In this document: in pieces, positions 1 through 8,457 of the stretch | How positions within the stretch are numbered: position 1 is the first letter of the stretch | How the letters are laid out: every line of letters starts with the position of its first letter | Source of the DNA: Thermoleophilaceae bacterium | GTDB lineage: Bacteria; Actinomycetota; Thermoleophilia; Solirubrobacterales; Thermoleophilaceae | Length of the DNA stretch: 42,985 nt | Reading direction: 5' to 3' | Assembly: GCA_019683805.1 (NCBI GenBank) | Contig: JADGHQ010000015.1 | Location: forward strand, 1 to 42,985 | Notes under the pieces: generated by a model | The model's input: only the letters and a program-made list of their open reading frames with translations | What the model was told of the DNA's origin: nothing | Databases searched by the model: none | Program-made: the position numbers and the translations under genes

Positions 1-119
1 GGGTTGGGGGGGGGGGCGGGGCCCCCCCGCCCCGCCGAGACCATCTCCATCGCCCGGGTGATCTTCTGGATGTTCTTGATCGAGCCGATCCGGCTCTTGA
101 TCTCCTTCTGGCTCGCCAT
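1..119 (-). CDS. atpG: ATP synthase gamma subunit, N-terminal fragment
   Basis: The gene starts at an ATG at 119 and begins [20 protein letters not shown], followed by [10 protein letters not shown], the typical first 30 residues of the F1 gamma subunit. Gamma is the central rotor stalk that couples proton flow to catalysis. It sits 24 bp downstream of atpA, the normal operon position. After about residue 30 the reading becomes a run of Gly/Pro encoded by G and C homopolymers (about 1-35), where the family has an A/L/K/R-rich helix. That last part is probably bad sequence at a contig end, not real protein. The rest of the gene lies outside the window. Confidence 0.85.
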   Translation of the reverse strand, partial: MASQKEIKSRIGSIKNIQKITRAMEMVSAGRGGPAPPPN

Positions 120-143
120 AGGCGGCTAGCGGTGCGCCTCGGC

Positions 144-1802
<1,659 letters not shown>

Positions 1803-1821
1803 TGCGGATGTAAGTCTCCTT

Positions 1822-2355
1822 CTAGGCGGCGGCCGCCACTTGCTTCCTGAGTCGTTCGAGTCGGTTGCGGATGCTCGCGTCGAGGACCATGTTCCCGACC
1901 TTCAGCACGAGCCCGCCGATGACGCCCTCGTCGACCTTCGCCGAGAGCTGGATGCGCCTGCCCGTCTGCTGCTCGATGCGGCGGCCGATCGCCTCGACCG
2001 TGGCCGCGTCGAGCTGGATCGCGGAGGTGACCTCCACGTCGAGCAGCCGCTGCTCCTCGGCCCACAGCTCGTGGAGCGCGCGGTTGATCCGCGCCACGAA
2101 CGGTAGCCGGTGCTTCTCCGCGAGCAGCTCCAGGAAGCGCACCAGGTGCTCGTCGCCGTCGACGACGACCCTGCCGATCCCCTCCCTCTTCTCCTCGGAC
2201 GAGAAGTACGGCGAGAAGAAGAAGATCTGCAGCTCGCGGCTCTGCTCGAGCGCGTCGGCGAACTGGGCGAGCTGCTCGTGGATCGTGTCGAGCTTCCCGT
2301 GCGCCTGCGCGACCTCGAAGAGCGAGCGCGCGTAGACCGAGGCGATCTCCTCCAT
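1822..2355 (-). CDS. atpH: ATP synthase F1 subunit delta
   Basis: The 177-residue protein is the delta subunit (OSCP), which ties the peripheral stalk to the top of the F1 head. It has the expected all-helical N-terminal half ([16 protein letters not shown], then [11 protein letters not shown]) and the C-terminal family signature [20 protein letters not shown], normally seen as GG.v..ig..v.D.Svr..L. Length is normal for bacteria. It lies 3 bp downstream of atpF and 19 bp upstream of atpA, so it is co-translated in the same operon. The delta subunit is separate here and not fused to subunit b as in mycobacteria. Confidence 0.97.
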   Translation of the reverse strand: MEEIASVYARSLFEVAQAHGKLDTIHEQLAQFADALEQSRELQIFFFSPYFSSEEKREGIGRVVVDGDEHLVRFLELLAEKHRLPFVARINRALHELWAEEQRLLDVEVTSAIQLDAATVEAIGRRIEQQTGRRIQLSAKVDEGVIGGLVLKVGNMVLDASIRNRLERLRKQVAAAA

Positions 2356-2358
2356 GGC

Positions 2359-2952
2359 CTACGAGGCGCCTCCGTTCGCGCCGCCCGTGCGCCCGCCGAC
2401 GTGGCCGGCGAGAGCCTCGAAGTCGAGCTCCTGGAGCGCCTCGTCGATCAGGCGGCGCTGGTCCGCCTCGTCGAGGGACTTGCGCGCGATCTTCTCGGTG
2501 GCGAGCACCGTGAGGTTCGCGACCTCCTTGCGGATCTCGTCGAGCGCGCGCCGCGTCTCGGCCTCGATGTCGCGGCGGGTCTGCTCCATCATCTCCTCGC
2601 GCGTGCGCATGGCCTCGGCGCGCGTCTCCTCCTCGAGCCGCTCGGAGGCCTGGCGCGCCCGGTGCACGATGTCCTCAGCCTGCTCGCGGGCCTCGCGCAG
2701 GCGCGCGCGGTACTCCTCGAGCAGCTCGTCGGCCTCGCGCCGGGTGCGCTCCGCGGCCTCGATCGACTCCTCGATCGCGCGCCGGCGCCGGTCGAGCGCG
2801 TCGGCGATCCGCGGGAACGCGTAGCGGCGCAGCAGGTAGAGCGCGACGAAGAACGTCAGGAGCGTCCAGATCATCAGCCCGACGCCGGGCTGGACCAGGA
2901 AGTTCCCGCTGCTCTCCTCGGCCGCTACGACCGTGTTGATCGCGACTGGCAT
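2359..2952 (-). CDS. atpF: ATP synthase Fo subunit b
   Basis: I chose the ATG at 2952 (197 residues, MPVAINTVVAAEESSG). A longer in-frame reading would run back through atpE and has no family similarity. One transmembrane helix (about residues 23-45, LMIWTLLTFFVALYLLRRYAFP) is followed by a long Arg/Glu/Ala coiled coil (about 50-170), the classic peripheral-stalk layout. The tail ends in a Gly-rich stretch. It starts 5 bp after the atpE stop. A single b gene is present, with no b' partner. Confidence 0.95.
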   Translation of the reverse strand: MPVAINTVVAAEESSGNFLVQPGVGLMIWTLLTFFVALYLLRRYAFPRIADALDRRRRAIEESIEAAERTRREADELLEEYRARLREAREQAEDIVHRARQASERLEEETRAEAMRTREEMMEQTRRDIEAETRRALDEIRKEVANLTVLATEKIARKSLDEADQRRLIDEALQELDFEALAGHVGGRTGGANGGAS

Positions 2953-2957
2953 CCGCC

Positions 2958-3239
2958 CTACCCGAGGAAGAAGGCGATCAGGCCGAAGATGAAGGCGTAG
3001 AACACGATCGCCTCGGTCAGGGCGAAGCCGAGCCACTGGATCGAGGTGATCTCATCGCGCATCTCGGGCTGGCGGGTGACCGACTCGATCACCTTGCCGA
3101 AGATGAAGCCCACGCCGATGCCCGGGCCGATCGTGCCCAGGCCCGCGCCGATGCCGAGCGCGATCGCCTTGCCGGCCTTGCGCCCGTACTCCTGCGGGTC
3201 GGCCGCCTGGGCGATGGTCACGAGGGTGTGCAGAATCAC
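2958..3239 (-). CDS. atpE: ATP synthase Fo subunit c
   Basis: This is the 93-residue proteolipid of the rotor ring. I place the start at the GTG at 3239 because AAGGAGG lies 7-8 nt upstream; a longer reading to 3290 would begin inside atpB's end with an Arg-rich stretch. There are two hydrophobic hairpin helices. The first carries the Gly-rich packing motif (GIGAGLGTIGPGIGVGF). The second carries the ion-carrying carboxylate Glu76 in GFALTEAIVFYAF. The residues around Glu76 look like a proton-type site. An N-terminal extension of about 20 residues precedes the first helix. Confidence 0.95.
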   Translation of the reverse strand: MILHTLVTIAQAADPQEYGRKAGKAIALGIGAGLGTIGPGIGVGFIFGKVIESVTRQPEMRDEITSIQWLGFALTEAIVFYAFIFGLIAFFLG

Positions 3240-3264
3240 GAAAGGGTCCTCCTTGGGTTCTCGG

Positions 3265-4161
3265 TTAGTGCGCCTCCGACGTCGCGCCACCGAGGTAGAT
3301 GGCCGCGAGGATGGCGAAGATGAAGGCCTGCAGGCTCGCGATCAGGCCGACCTCGAAGAGGAAGAACACGACCGCGACCGGGACGGTGACGACGTTCAGC
3401 GCGGCGAAGCCCAGCAGGATGCCGAGGCCGCCGGCCATGAACAGGATCAGCAGGTGGCCCGCCAGCAGGTTGGCGAAGAGTCGCACGGACAGCGAGATGA
3501 GGCGCACGAAGTGCGAGATCACCTCGATGCCGAAGATCGGGATGCGAGCGGCGCCCTCGACGCCCGCCGGGATCCACGACTTGAAGTAGTCGACCAGGCC
3601 CTTGGTGCGGATGCCCTCGACGTGGTAGGCGATCCACACGAACAGCGTCAGCGCGAGCGGCACCGAGATGTTCGCGGTGGCCGCGTAGAGCGCGAAGCTC
3701 GGGATCTCGAGGCCGCCGATGTGGACGGGGTGCTCGCTGTTGGTCGGCAGCGGCAGGTAGCCGATCATGTTCGAGAACCAGATGAACATGAACAGCGCGC
3801 CGATCACCGGGAACCACCTGGCGGCCATCGACGCGTTCATGTTGGAGCGCACCATCTGGTTGTAGGTGAGGTCGTACGCGGCCTCGACGGCGGTCTGGAC
3901 GCGGTTCGGGCGATCCTGCATCCGCTTCGCGACGTAGACCATCGTCCAGACCGTGAGCGCGGCGGCGATCCAGAGGTAGAGCACCGCCTTGGTGATGCTG
4001 AGGTCGATCGGCCCGACGTGGATCGGGATCCACTTGTCGAGCTTGAACTCGTCCTGCGGCTTGAAGTTCTCGTTGATGGTGATCGCGAGCGCGCTTGCGG
4101 GCGCGACCAGGATGAGCGCGAGCGGCGCCAGGAAGGCTGCCAGGCGGGCGCGAAGGGTCAT
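3265..4161 (-). CDS. atpB: ATP synthase Fo subunit a
   Basis: The start is the ATG at 4161 (298 residues), which overlaps the end of the upstream atpI gene by 4 bp (ATGA). Subunit a forms the proton half-channels against the c-ring. The essential arginine is Arg227 in LSVRLFANLLAGHLL. Several transmembrane helices follow the family pattern, including MFIWFSNMIGYLP and the C-terminal FEVGLIASLQAFIFAILAAI. The first 28 residues are hydrophobic and signal-like, ending around AxA at residues 22-26. Translation coupling with atpI and position before atpE support the assignment. Confidence 0.96.
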   Translation of the reverse strand: MTLRARLAAFLAPLALILVAPASALAITINENFKPQDEFKLDKWIPIHVGPIDLSITKAVLYLWIAAALTVWTMVYVAKRMQDRPNRVQTAVEAAYDLTYNQMVRSNMNASMAARWFPVIGALFMFIWFSNMIGYLPLPTNSEHPVHIGGLEIPSFALYAATANISVPLALTLFVWIAYHVEGIRTKGLVDYFKSWIPAGVEGAARIPIFGIEVISHFVRLISLSVRLFANLLAGHLLILFMAGGLGILLGFAALNVVTVPVAVVFFLFEVGLIASLQAFIFAILAAIYLGGATSEAH

Positions 4162-4526
4162 GCGGAGGTGCCCCCGTTCTTCTCGAATGGACGCAGGATG
4201 ATGCTGGTGGAGAACTGGACGGTGAAGACGGCCAGGAAGAGGACGGCGGCGGCGAGCCCCGAGTCCTTGTCGGCCAGGCCGACGCCGAAGATGGTAAGCG
4301 CTACGAGCCAGCCGCGGAGGATCATCGAGCCGGCGACCAGCCCGACGGTCGTGCGCGCCTCGCTCGAGGCGAGCGCCTTGCGCTCCATCAGCTCCTTGAC
4401 CGCGCGCTGAGCGACCCACACCGCGGCGCCGGCCGCCCAGCCCGCGAGCGGGAGCCCGGCCGCGACGAACACGGCGAGCGCGAGCGCCAGCACGATCAGG
4501 TCGAGGTTGCGCAGGATGCGAAGCAC
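4158..4526 (-). CDS. atpI: AtpI-like ATP synthase accessory membrane protein
   Basis: A product of about 122 residues with four hydrophobic segments lies directly upstream of atpB and overlaps it by 4 bp. Its last residues are KNGGTSA. This position, size and topology fit AtpI (ATP synthase protein I), which assists assembly or stability of the c-ring. The start is uncertain. I prefer the GTG at 4526 (LRILRNLDLIVL follows), because a longer reading runs through the upstream atpZ gene and is Ser/Arg-rich. AtpI sequences diverge quickly, so the call rests mainly on context and topology. Confidence 0.75.
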   Translation of the reverse strand: MLRILRNLDLIVLALALAVFVAAGLPLAGWAAGAAVWVAQRAVKELMERKALASSEARTTVGLVAGSMILRGWLVALTIFGVGLADKDSGLAAAVLFLAVFTVQFSTSIILRPFEKNGGTSA

Positions 4527-4548
4527 GAGCGAGCCGCCGGCGGCGCTG

Positions 4549-4740
4549 TCAGAGGTCCTTAAAGCGTGAGTAGACAAGCGCGAACCCGGCGACGATCCCC
4601 AGAAACCCACCGACTCCCGCGAGCACGCCCGGCACGCCGACCAGCGCCCCGAGCCCGTAGCCGATCGCCGCGCAGACGACGATCGTCGTGACGAGCAGGA
4701 TGCCCGCACCGGCTGCGGCATTGGGCGAGCGGTCGTTCAC
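4549..4740 (-). CDS. AtpZ/AtpI-type small membrane protein
   Basis: A 63-residue protein starting at the GTG at 4740 has two transmembrane segments: GILLVTTIVVCAAIGYGLGA and a Gly-rich second helix, GVPGVLAGVGGFLGIVAGFA. It ends FALVYSRFKDL. The pattern of a short N-terminal tail, two helices and a charged end matches the AtpZ family, encoded first in many atp operons and linked to ATP synthase assembly or divalent cation movement. It is the first gene of this operon. No strong Shine-Dalgarno is visible before the GTG, so the start could differ. Confidence 0.7.
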   Translation of the reverse strand: MNDRSPNAAAGAGILLVTTIVVCAAIGYGLGALVGVPGVLAGVGGFLGIVAGFALVYSRFKDL

Positions 4741-4848
4741 GTCGAATGTCTTCTCTGCGCATGGATGAGCGAGACGGCCGGGCCGCCTGCGGGGCGGCGA
4801 CTGGCGATGACGGCGGCTCCCGGCGTACTGGAGGGTACATGACGCCCT

Positions 4849-4870
4849 ACTTTGTAACAACTTTGTGACA
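4849..4870 (-). promoter_or_regulatory. Tandem 11-bp repeat in the atp operon promoter region
   Basis: On the plus strand ACTTTGTAACA (4849-4859) is followed immediately by ACTTTGTGACA (4860-4870), two direct copies with one mismatch. They are spaced by one helical turn in an AT-rich island, about 110 bp upstream of the first atp gene. Read on the minus strand the repeats supply a TTGTTA at 4855-4860. With a 17-bp spacer this leads to TACCCT, a weak -10 candidate. The repeats may be an operator or part of the promoter. No regulator is known from the sequence. Confidence 0.4.
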
Positions 4871-5380
4871 GTTGCGCGTTGGCGGGAGTTGGCGGGGTCG
4901 ACCGCGGGCTTTGCCGCGCCGAACCGCGTTGCGAACCGGCGTCGCCGGGCGACATCCGTTCAGCGAGAACGAGTGAGCTCGCGAATGCGGCCCGAGTGGA
5001 GGAACTCGTCCGGCGTTTGCACGGGAATTTGGTGCATGGTCTCTGCGCTGCTTGCCATCGGCGCCGACGGGGCCAGGGGCGGGCGGCTCGCCGCGCTGGC
5101 GTCCCGGCATCGACGGCCGGGTCGGCCGCTCGGTCTGCCACTTCTTCGGCACGCGCCGCTTCCGTAGCGCCTGCGCTGGCGGGAGCTCGACCCCGGCTGG
5201 GTCGTGATCCGCGCCCTCGAGCTCGTGGGCCTCGCGCGCAACGCGGTGCGGATCGCGCCCCCGCGCCAGGCGCAGAAGCCGACCGCGTCGCGCTAGGGGG
5301 ATGCGCGCGGCGGCGCGCCCCGTGCGCGCAGCGGCGCGCCCCGTGCGCGCGGCGGCGGCGATCGAATAGGCTCGCCGGCC
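4871..5380. other. Intergenic region between the atp operon and the amidase
   Basis: About 510 bp contain no convincing intact gene. Near the right end two plus-strand frames look protein-like but are separated by a one-base shift (see the separate entry at 5106-5296). The stretch 5306-5357 holds tandem copies of a GCGCGCGGCGGCGCGCCCC-like unit (GGCGCGCCCCGTGCGCGC occurs twice), a short simple repeat just before the amidase start. Nothing else was recognised. Confidence 0.5.
5106..5296 (+). pseudogene. Possible frameshifted remnant of a small gene
   Basis: In one plus frame (about 5106-5165) the reading is PGIDGRVGRSVCHFFGTRRF. One base out of register, from 5168 to the stop TAG at 5294-5296, it continues LRWRELDPGWVVIRALELVG, then LARNAVRIAPP. 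Both parts have balanced, protein-like composition, unlike the Arg/Pro-rich shadow frames around them. Together they read as one C-terminal region broken by a single-base shift near 5163-5168. No clear start codon or family was recognised. It could equally be a sequencing indel in a real small gene, a decayed gene or chance. Confidence 0.25.
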
Positions 5381-6784
5381 GTGGACGCGCGTGAGCTGGC
5401 ATTCGCGGGCGCGGCCCGGCAGCTCGAGCTGCTGCGCGCAGGCGAGGTCTCGTGCCGCGAGCTCGTCGAGGCGCACCTCTCGCGGATCGAGCGGCTCGAC
5501 CCGCGCCTCAACGCCTTCCGCGTCGTCTTCGCAGAGCGCGCGCTGGCCGAGGCCGAGCAGGCGCAGGCGCGCCTGCGCGCCGGCGACGAGCGCCCGCTGC
5601 TCGGCATCCCCGTCGCGCTGAAGGACAACGTGGACGTGGCGGGCGAGATCACCGCGCACGGGAGCGGGGCGGCGCGCGTCCCGGCCGGCGCCGACTCGGA
5701 GGCGGTGCGGCGGTTGCGCGCCGCGGGCGCGATCCTGATCGGCAAGACGCACATGCCCGAGCTCGCGATCTGGCCGATCTGCGAGTCGATCAACTGGGGC
5801 GCGTCGCGCAACCCCTGGGCGCCCGACCGCACGACCGGCGGGTCGAGCGGCGGCTCGGGCGCCGCCGTCGCGGCCGGCCTCGCGCCGCTCGCGCTCGGCA
5901 CCGACGGCGGCGGGTCGATCAGGATCCCCTCCGCCTGCTGCGGCGTCTTCGGGCTCAAGCCGCAGCGAGGGCGCGTGAGCCTCGGAGACCCGGTCGAGCA
6001 CTGGCACGGGCTCTCGGTCATCGGCCCGATCGCGCGCAGCGTCATCGACGCCGCGCTCTTCCTCGACGCCGTCGCCGGCGCCGCGCCGGGCGACCCGGAG
6101 GGGCCTCCGCCCCCGGAGCGCCCGTTCGCGGAGGCGGCGCGCAGCCGGCCGCCCCGGCTGCGCATCGCGATCTCGGCGAAGCCGGTCCTGCGCGCGAAGG
6201 TCGACGAGCAGTGGGTCGGCGCGCTCCACTCCACCGCCGCCTTGCTGCGCTCGCTCGGCCACGAGGTGGTGGAGCGCGATCCCGACTACCCGGAGCTGCG
6301 GCCGCACTTCGCGCCCCGCTGGCTGCGCGGCATCTACGAGGACGCCCGGGCGATGGACATGCCCGACCGGCTCGAGCGGCGCACCCGCCAGGCCGCGCTC
6401 ATGGGCCGCCTGACGCCCCCGGCGGCGGTTCGCTGGGCGCGCGGGAAGGAGCGCGAGGTGGCCGCGCGCATCAACCGCGTGCTCGACGACTGCGACGTGC
6501 TCGTCACGCCGACGCTCGCCTACTCCGCCCCGCCGATCGGGCGCTGGGAGGGTCGCGGCGCGCTGACCACGCTCGACGGCGTCGCCCGCTGGATCCCGTT
6601 CACGACGCCGTGGAACGTGACCGGGCAGCCGGCAGCCTCGGTGCCCGCCGGCTTCGACCGCGACGGGCTGCCGCTCGCCGTGCAGCTCGTGGGCCGGCCG
6701 CGCGACGAGGCGACGCTGCTCTCGCTGGCCGCGCAGATCGAGGCGGAGCGGCCGTGGGCGGACGCGCTCCCGCCGCTCTCCTAG
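5381..6784 (+). CDS. Amidase signature family hydrolase
   Basis: The 467-residue enzyme belongs to the amidase signature family, which hydrolyses carbon-nitrogen amide bonds. The Ser-cisSer-Lys triad is visible: Lys81 in GIPVALKDNVDVAG, Ser155 in TTGGSSGGSGAAVAAG, and Ser179 in GTDGGGSIRIPS. The region between about 150 and 190 is the Gly/Ser-rich signature. Length is typical for stand-alone amidases. The start is a GTG at 5381 with no good Shine-Dalgarno. It is not next to gatC or gatB, so a role as GatA in Glu-tRNA amidation is unlikely. The substrate cannot be told from sequence. It lies 25 bp upstream of the YjbQ gene in the same direction. Confidence 0.9.
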   Translation: MDARELAFAGAARQLELLRAGEVSCRELVEAHLSRIERLDPRLNAFRVVFAERALAEAEQAQARLRAGDERPLLGIPVALKDNVDVAGEITAHGSGAARVPAGADSEAVRRLRAAGAILIGKTHMPELAIWPICESINWGASRNPWAPDRTTGGSSGGSGAAVAAGLAPLALGTDGGGSIRIPSACCGVFGLKPQRGRVSLGDPVEHWHGLSVIGPIARSVIDAALFLDAVAGAAPGDPEGPPPPERPFAEAARSRPPRLRIAISAKPVLRAKVDEQWVGALHSTAALLRSLGHEVVERDPDYPELRPHFAPRWLRGIYEDARAMDMPDRLERRTRQAALMGRLTPPAAVRWARGKEREVAARINRVLDDCDVLVTPTLAYSAPPIGRWEGRGALTTLDGVARWIPFTTPWNVTGQPAASVPAGFDRDGLPLAVQLVGRPRDEATLLSLAAQIEAERPWADALPPLS

Positions 6785-6809
6785 CGCGCGGCGGCGTACC
6801 GTCTGGGAC

Positions 6810-7235
6810 ATGTGGGCACAGCGAACGATTCGGTTGCAGCCGATGCCCCGCGGGTTCCACCTCATCACGCGCGAGGTGGAGGAGGCGCTGCCGGAGCTCA
6901 CCCGCCTGCGCGTGGGCATCGCGCACCTGTTCATCCTCCACACGTCCGCCTCGCTGACGCTCGGCGAGAACGCCTCGCCCGACGTCCGGCGCGACTTCGC
7001 CACCTGGTTCGACCAGGCCGTGCCGGACGGCGCCCCCTACTGGACGCACACGCTCGAGGGGGACGACGACATGCCGGCGCACGTGAAGTCGTCGCTGCTC
7101 GGGAGCTCGCTGAGCCTGCCAGTGTCGAACGGGCGCTTCGCGCTCGGCACCTGGCAGGGGATCTACCTCTGCGAGCACCGCGACTCGGGCGGCCCGCGCC
7201 GACTCGTGGCGACGCTGCTGGGCGAGGAGGGCTGA
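6810..7235 (+). CDS. YjbQ/UPF0047 family protein
   Basis: The 141-residue protein matches the YjbQ (UPF0047) family throughout. It has HTSASLTLGEN with His44, DDDMPAHVKSSLLG with His91, and GTWQGIYLCEHRD with His123. The three conserved histidines probably form a metal or phosphate site in a compact beta-barrel trimer. Some members have weak thiamine-phosphate synthase activity, but the physiological role is unsettled. It is short, complete and collinear with the amidase, although nothing links the two functions. Confidence 0.92.
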   Translation: MWAQRTIRLQPMPRGFHLITREVEEALPELTRLRVGIAHLFILHTSASLTLGENASPDVRRDFATWFDQAVPDGAPYWTHTLEGDDDMPAHVKSSLLGSSLSLPVSNGRFALGTWQGIYLCEHRDSGGPRRLVATLLGEEG

Positions 7236-7339
7236 GCGGGCGCCCCTTCGCTCGAAACCGCAGTTCGCCACGACATATGGGGAAGACTGCCCCCTTCGGA
7301 GTGAGGTCCTCGGCGCCTTGGCGCCGTCCGGCGGGTGTG

Positions 7340-7353
7340 CGAACATACGTTCG
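7340..7353 (+). promoter_or_regulatory. LexA (SOS) box
   Basis: CGAACATACGTTCG fits the Gram-positive SOS-box consensus CGAAC-RNRY-GTTYG at every position, with perfect CGAAC/GTTCG half sites. It lies immediately before the radical SAM gene; its last base is the first base of the GTG start I prefer at 7353. LexA bound here would cover the start region and block transcription until DNA damage. This argues against the longer reading that begins at 7335, which would put the operator inside the coding sequence. Confidence 0.85.
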
Positions 7354-8396
7354 TGCGCTGGGACAACCTGAGAGTCGACGCTGAGGAGGCGCAGCGCCTC
7401 CCGGGCTACAGCGAGCCAGCCGTGGTCCGGCGCTTCGACGCGCCCGAGGCGCTCGACATCCGCTTCTACGAGGTCAGGGCGAAGTCGGCGCTGAACAGGG
7501 TCCCGCCGCAGTCCCGGATGCCGTTCCGTTGGACCGTCAACCCGTACAGGGGGTGCACCCACGCCTGCGCCTACTGCTTCGCCCGCCCGACGCACAGGTA
7601 TCTCGACTTCGGGCCGGGCCGCGACTTCGAGCGCGAGATCGTCGTGAAGGTCAACGTGCCGGAGCTGCTGCGGGCCGAGCTGGCGCGGCCCTCGTGGAGA
7701 CGCGAGCACGTCGCGCTCGGCACCAACACGGACCCCTACCAGTGGGTCGAGGGGCGCTACAGGCTGATGCCGGGGATCTGGGAGGCATTCCGCGACTTCC
7801 GCAACCCCTGCTCGGTGCTCACGAAGTCGCCTCTGCTCCTGCGCGACCTGCCGCTCATGAAGGAGGTGGCGGCGGTGGCGCCGATCAGCGCGAGCCTCTC
7901 GGTGCCGACCATCGACGAGAAGGCCTGGCGCGCCAGCGAGCCGCACACGCCGCACCCGCGAGCGCGGCTCGAGGCGGTCGGCGAGCTGAACCGCGCGGGC
8001 ATCCCGTGCGGGATCCTGATCGCGCCGCTGATGCCCGGCATCAACGACAGGCCGGAGCGGGTCGAGGAGATCCTCGAGCTCGCGGCCGAGGCGGGCGCGG
8101 TGAGCGTCGGCGGCATCGCGCTCCACCTGCGCGGCGAGGTGAGGGACGTCTTCTTCGACTGGCTGCGCTCGTACCGGCCAGACCTCGTCCCGCGCTACGA
8201 GCAGCTCTACCGGCGGGGCGCCTACGCGCCGCCGACGGAGCGGAAGCGGCTCCAGGACCTCGCGCGCCCGAGCGGCGCGTTCGCGCTTCGCGGGAGGGGC
8301 CGCCGGCCCAACCGCGAGCGTGCCGCGTCCGCGCCGCGGCGCGAGCGCCGGGCCGGCGCGCCGGGCGATAGGTACGAGCAGCGTGCGCTGTTTTGA
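7353..8396 (+). CDS. Rv2578c-family radical SAM protein, probable SOS gene
   Basis: The 347-residue protein starts at the GTG at 7353 (MRWDNLRV). I chose this over a GTG at 7335 because mycobacterial Rv2578c, as I remember it, also begins MRW, and because the SOS box occupies 7340-7353. The radical SAM cluster motif is Cys68-x3-Cys72-x2-Cys75 (RGCTHACAYCFARPTHRYLD), which resembles SplB-type enzymes. Further family marks are LGTNTDPYQWVEGRYRLMPG and TKSPLLLRDLP. The protein ends EQRALF, which fits the QxxLF pattern of sliding-clamp binding peptides. The LexA operator and that tail suggest work on damaged or replicating DNA. The substrate is unknown. Confidence 0.88.
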   Translation: MRWDNLRVDAEEAQRLPGYSEPAVVRRFDAPEALDIRFYEVRAKSALNRVPPQSRMPFRWTVNPYRGCTHACAYCFARPTHRYLDFGPGRDFEREIVVKVNVPELLRAELARPSWRREHVALGTNTDPYQWVEGRYRLMPGIWEAFRDFRNPCSVLTKSPLLLRDLPLMKEVAAVAPISASLSVPTIDEKAWRASEPHTPHPRARLEAVGELNRAGIPCGILIAPLMPGINDRPERVEEILELAAEAGAVSVGGIALHLRGEVRDVFFDWLRSYRPDLVPRYEQLYRRGAYAPPTERKRLQDLARPSGAFALRGRGRRPNRERAASAPRRERRAGAPGDRYEQRALF

Positions 8397-8426
8397 GGAG
8401 CGGTCGTGGATCCTGGACTCGGCACC

Positions 8427-8457
8427 GAGGGGCGCTCGAAGGCCCCCGCCGCCCCTC
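8427..8457. terminator. Possible hairpin between convergent genes
   Basis: GAGGGGCG (8427-8434) and CGCCCCTC (8450-8457) form a perfect 8-bp stem with a 15-nt loop between the convergent radical SAM and acyltransferase genes. The right arm overlaps the last two bases of the acyltransferase stop. There is no T-run on either side, so its action as a terminator is uncertain. Confidence 0.35.

Noticed and set aside
3240-3290. Longer N-terminus for ATP synthase subunit c
   Set aside because: The extra residues are Arg-rich, overlap atpB, and a strong ribosome site precedes the internal GTG at 3239.
5306-5357. CRISPR-like or mobile-element repeat
   Set aside because: It is only two or three imperfect copies of a short GC-rich unit with no spacers, no inverted ends and no transposase nearby.
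5381-6784. GatA subunit of Glu-tRNA amidotransferase
   Set aside because: The amidase triad is present but there is no gatB or gatC neighbour, and the sequence shows no clear GatA-specific signature.
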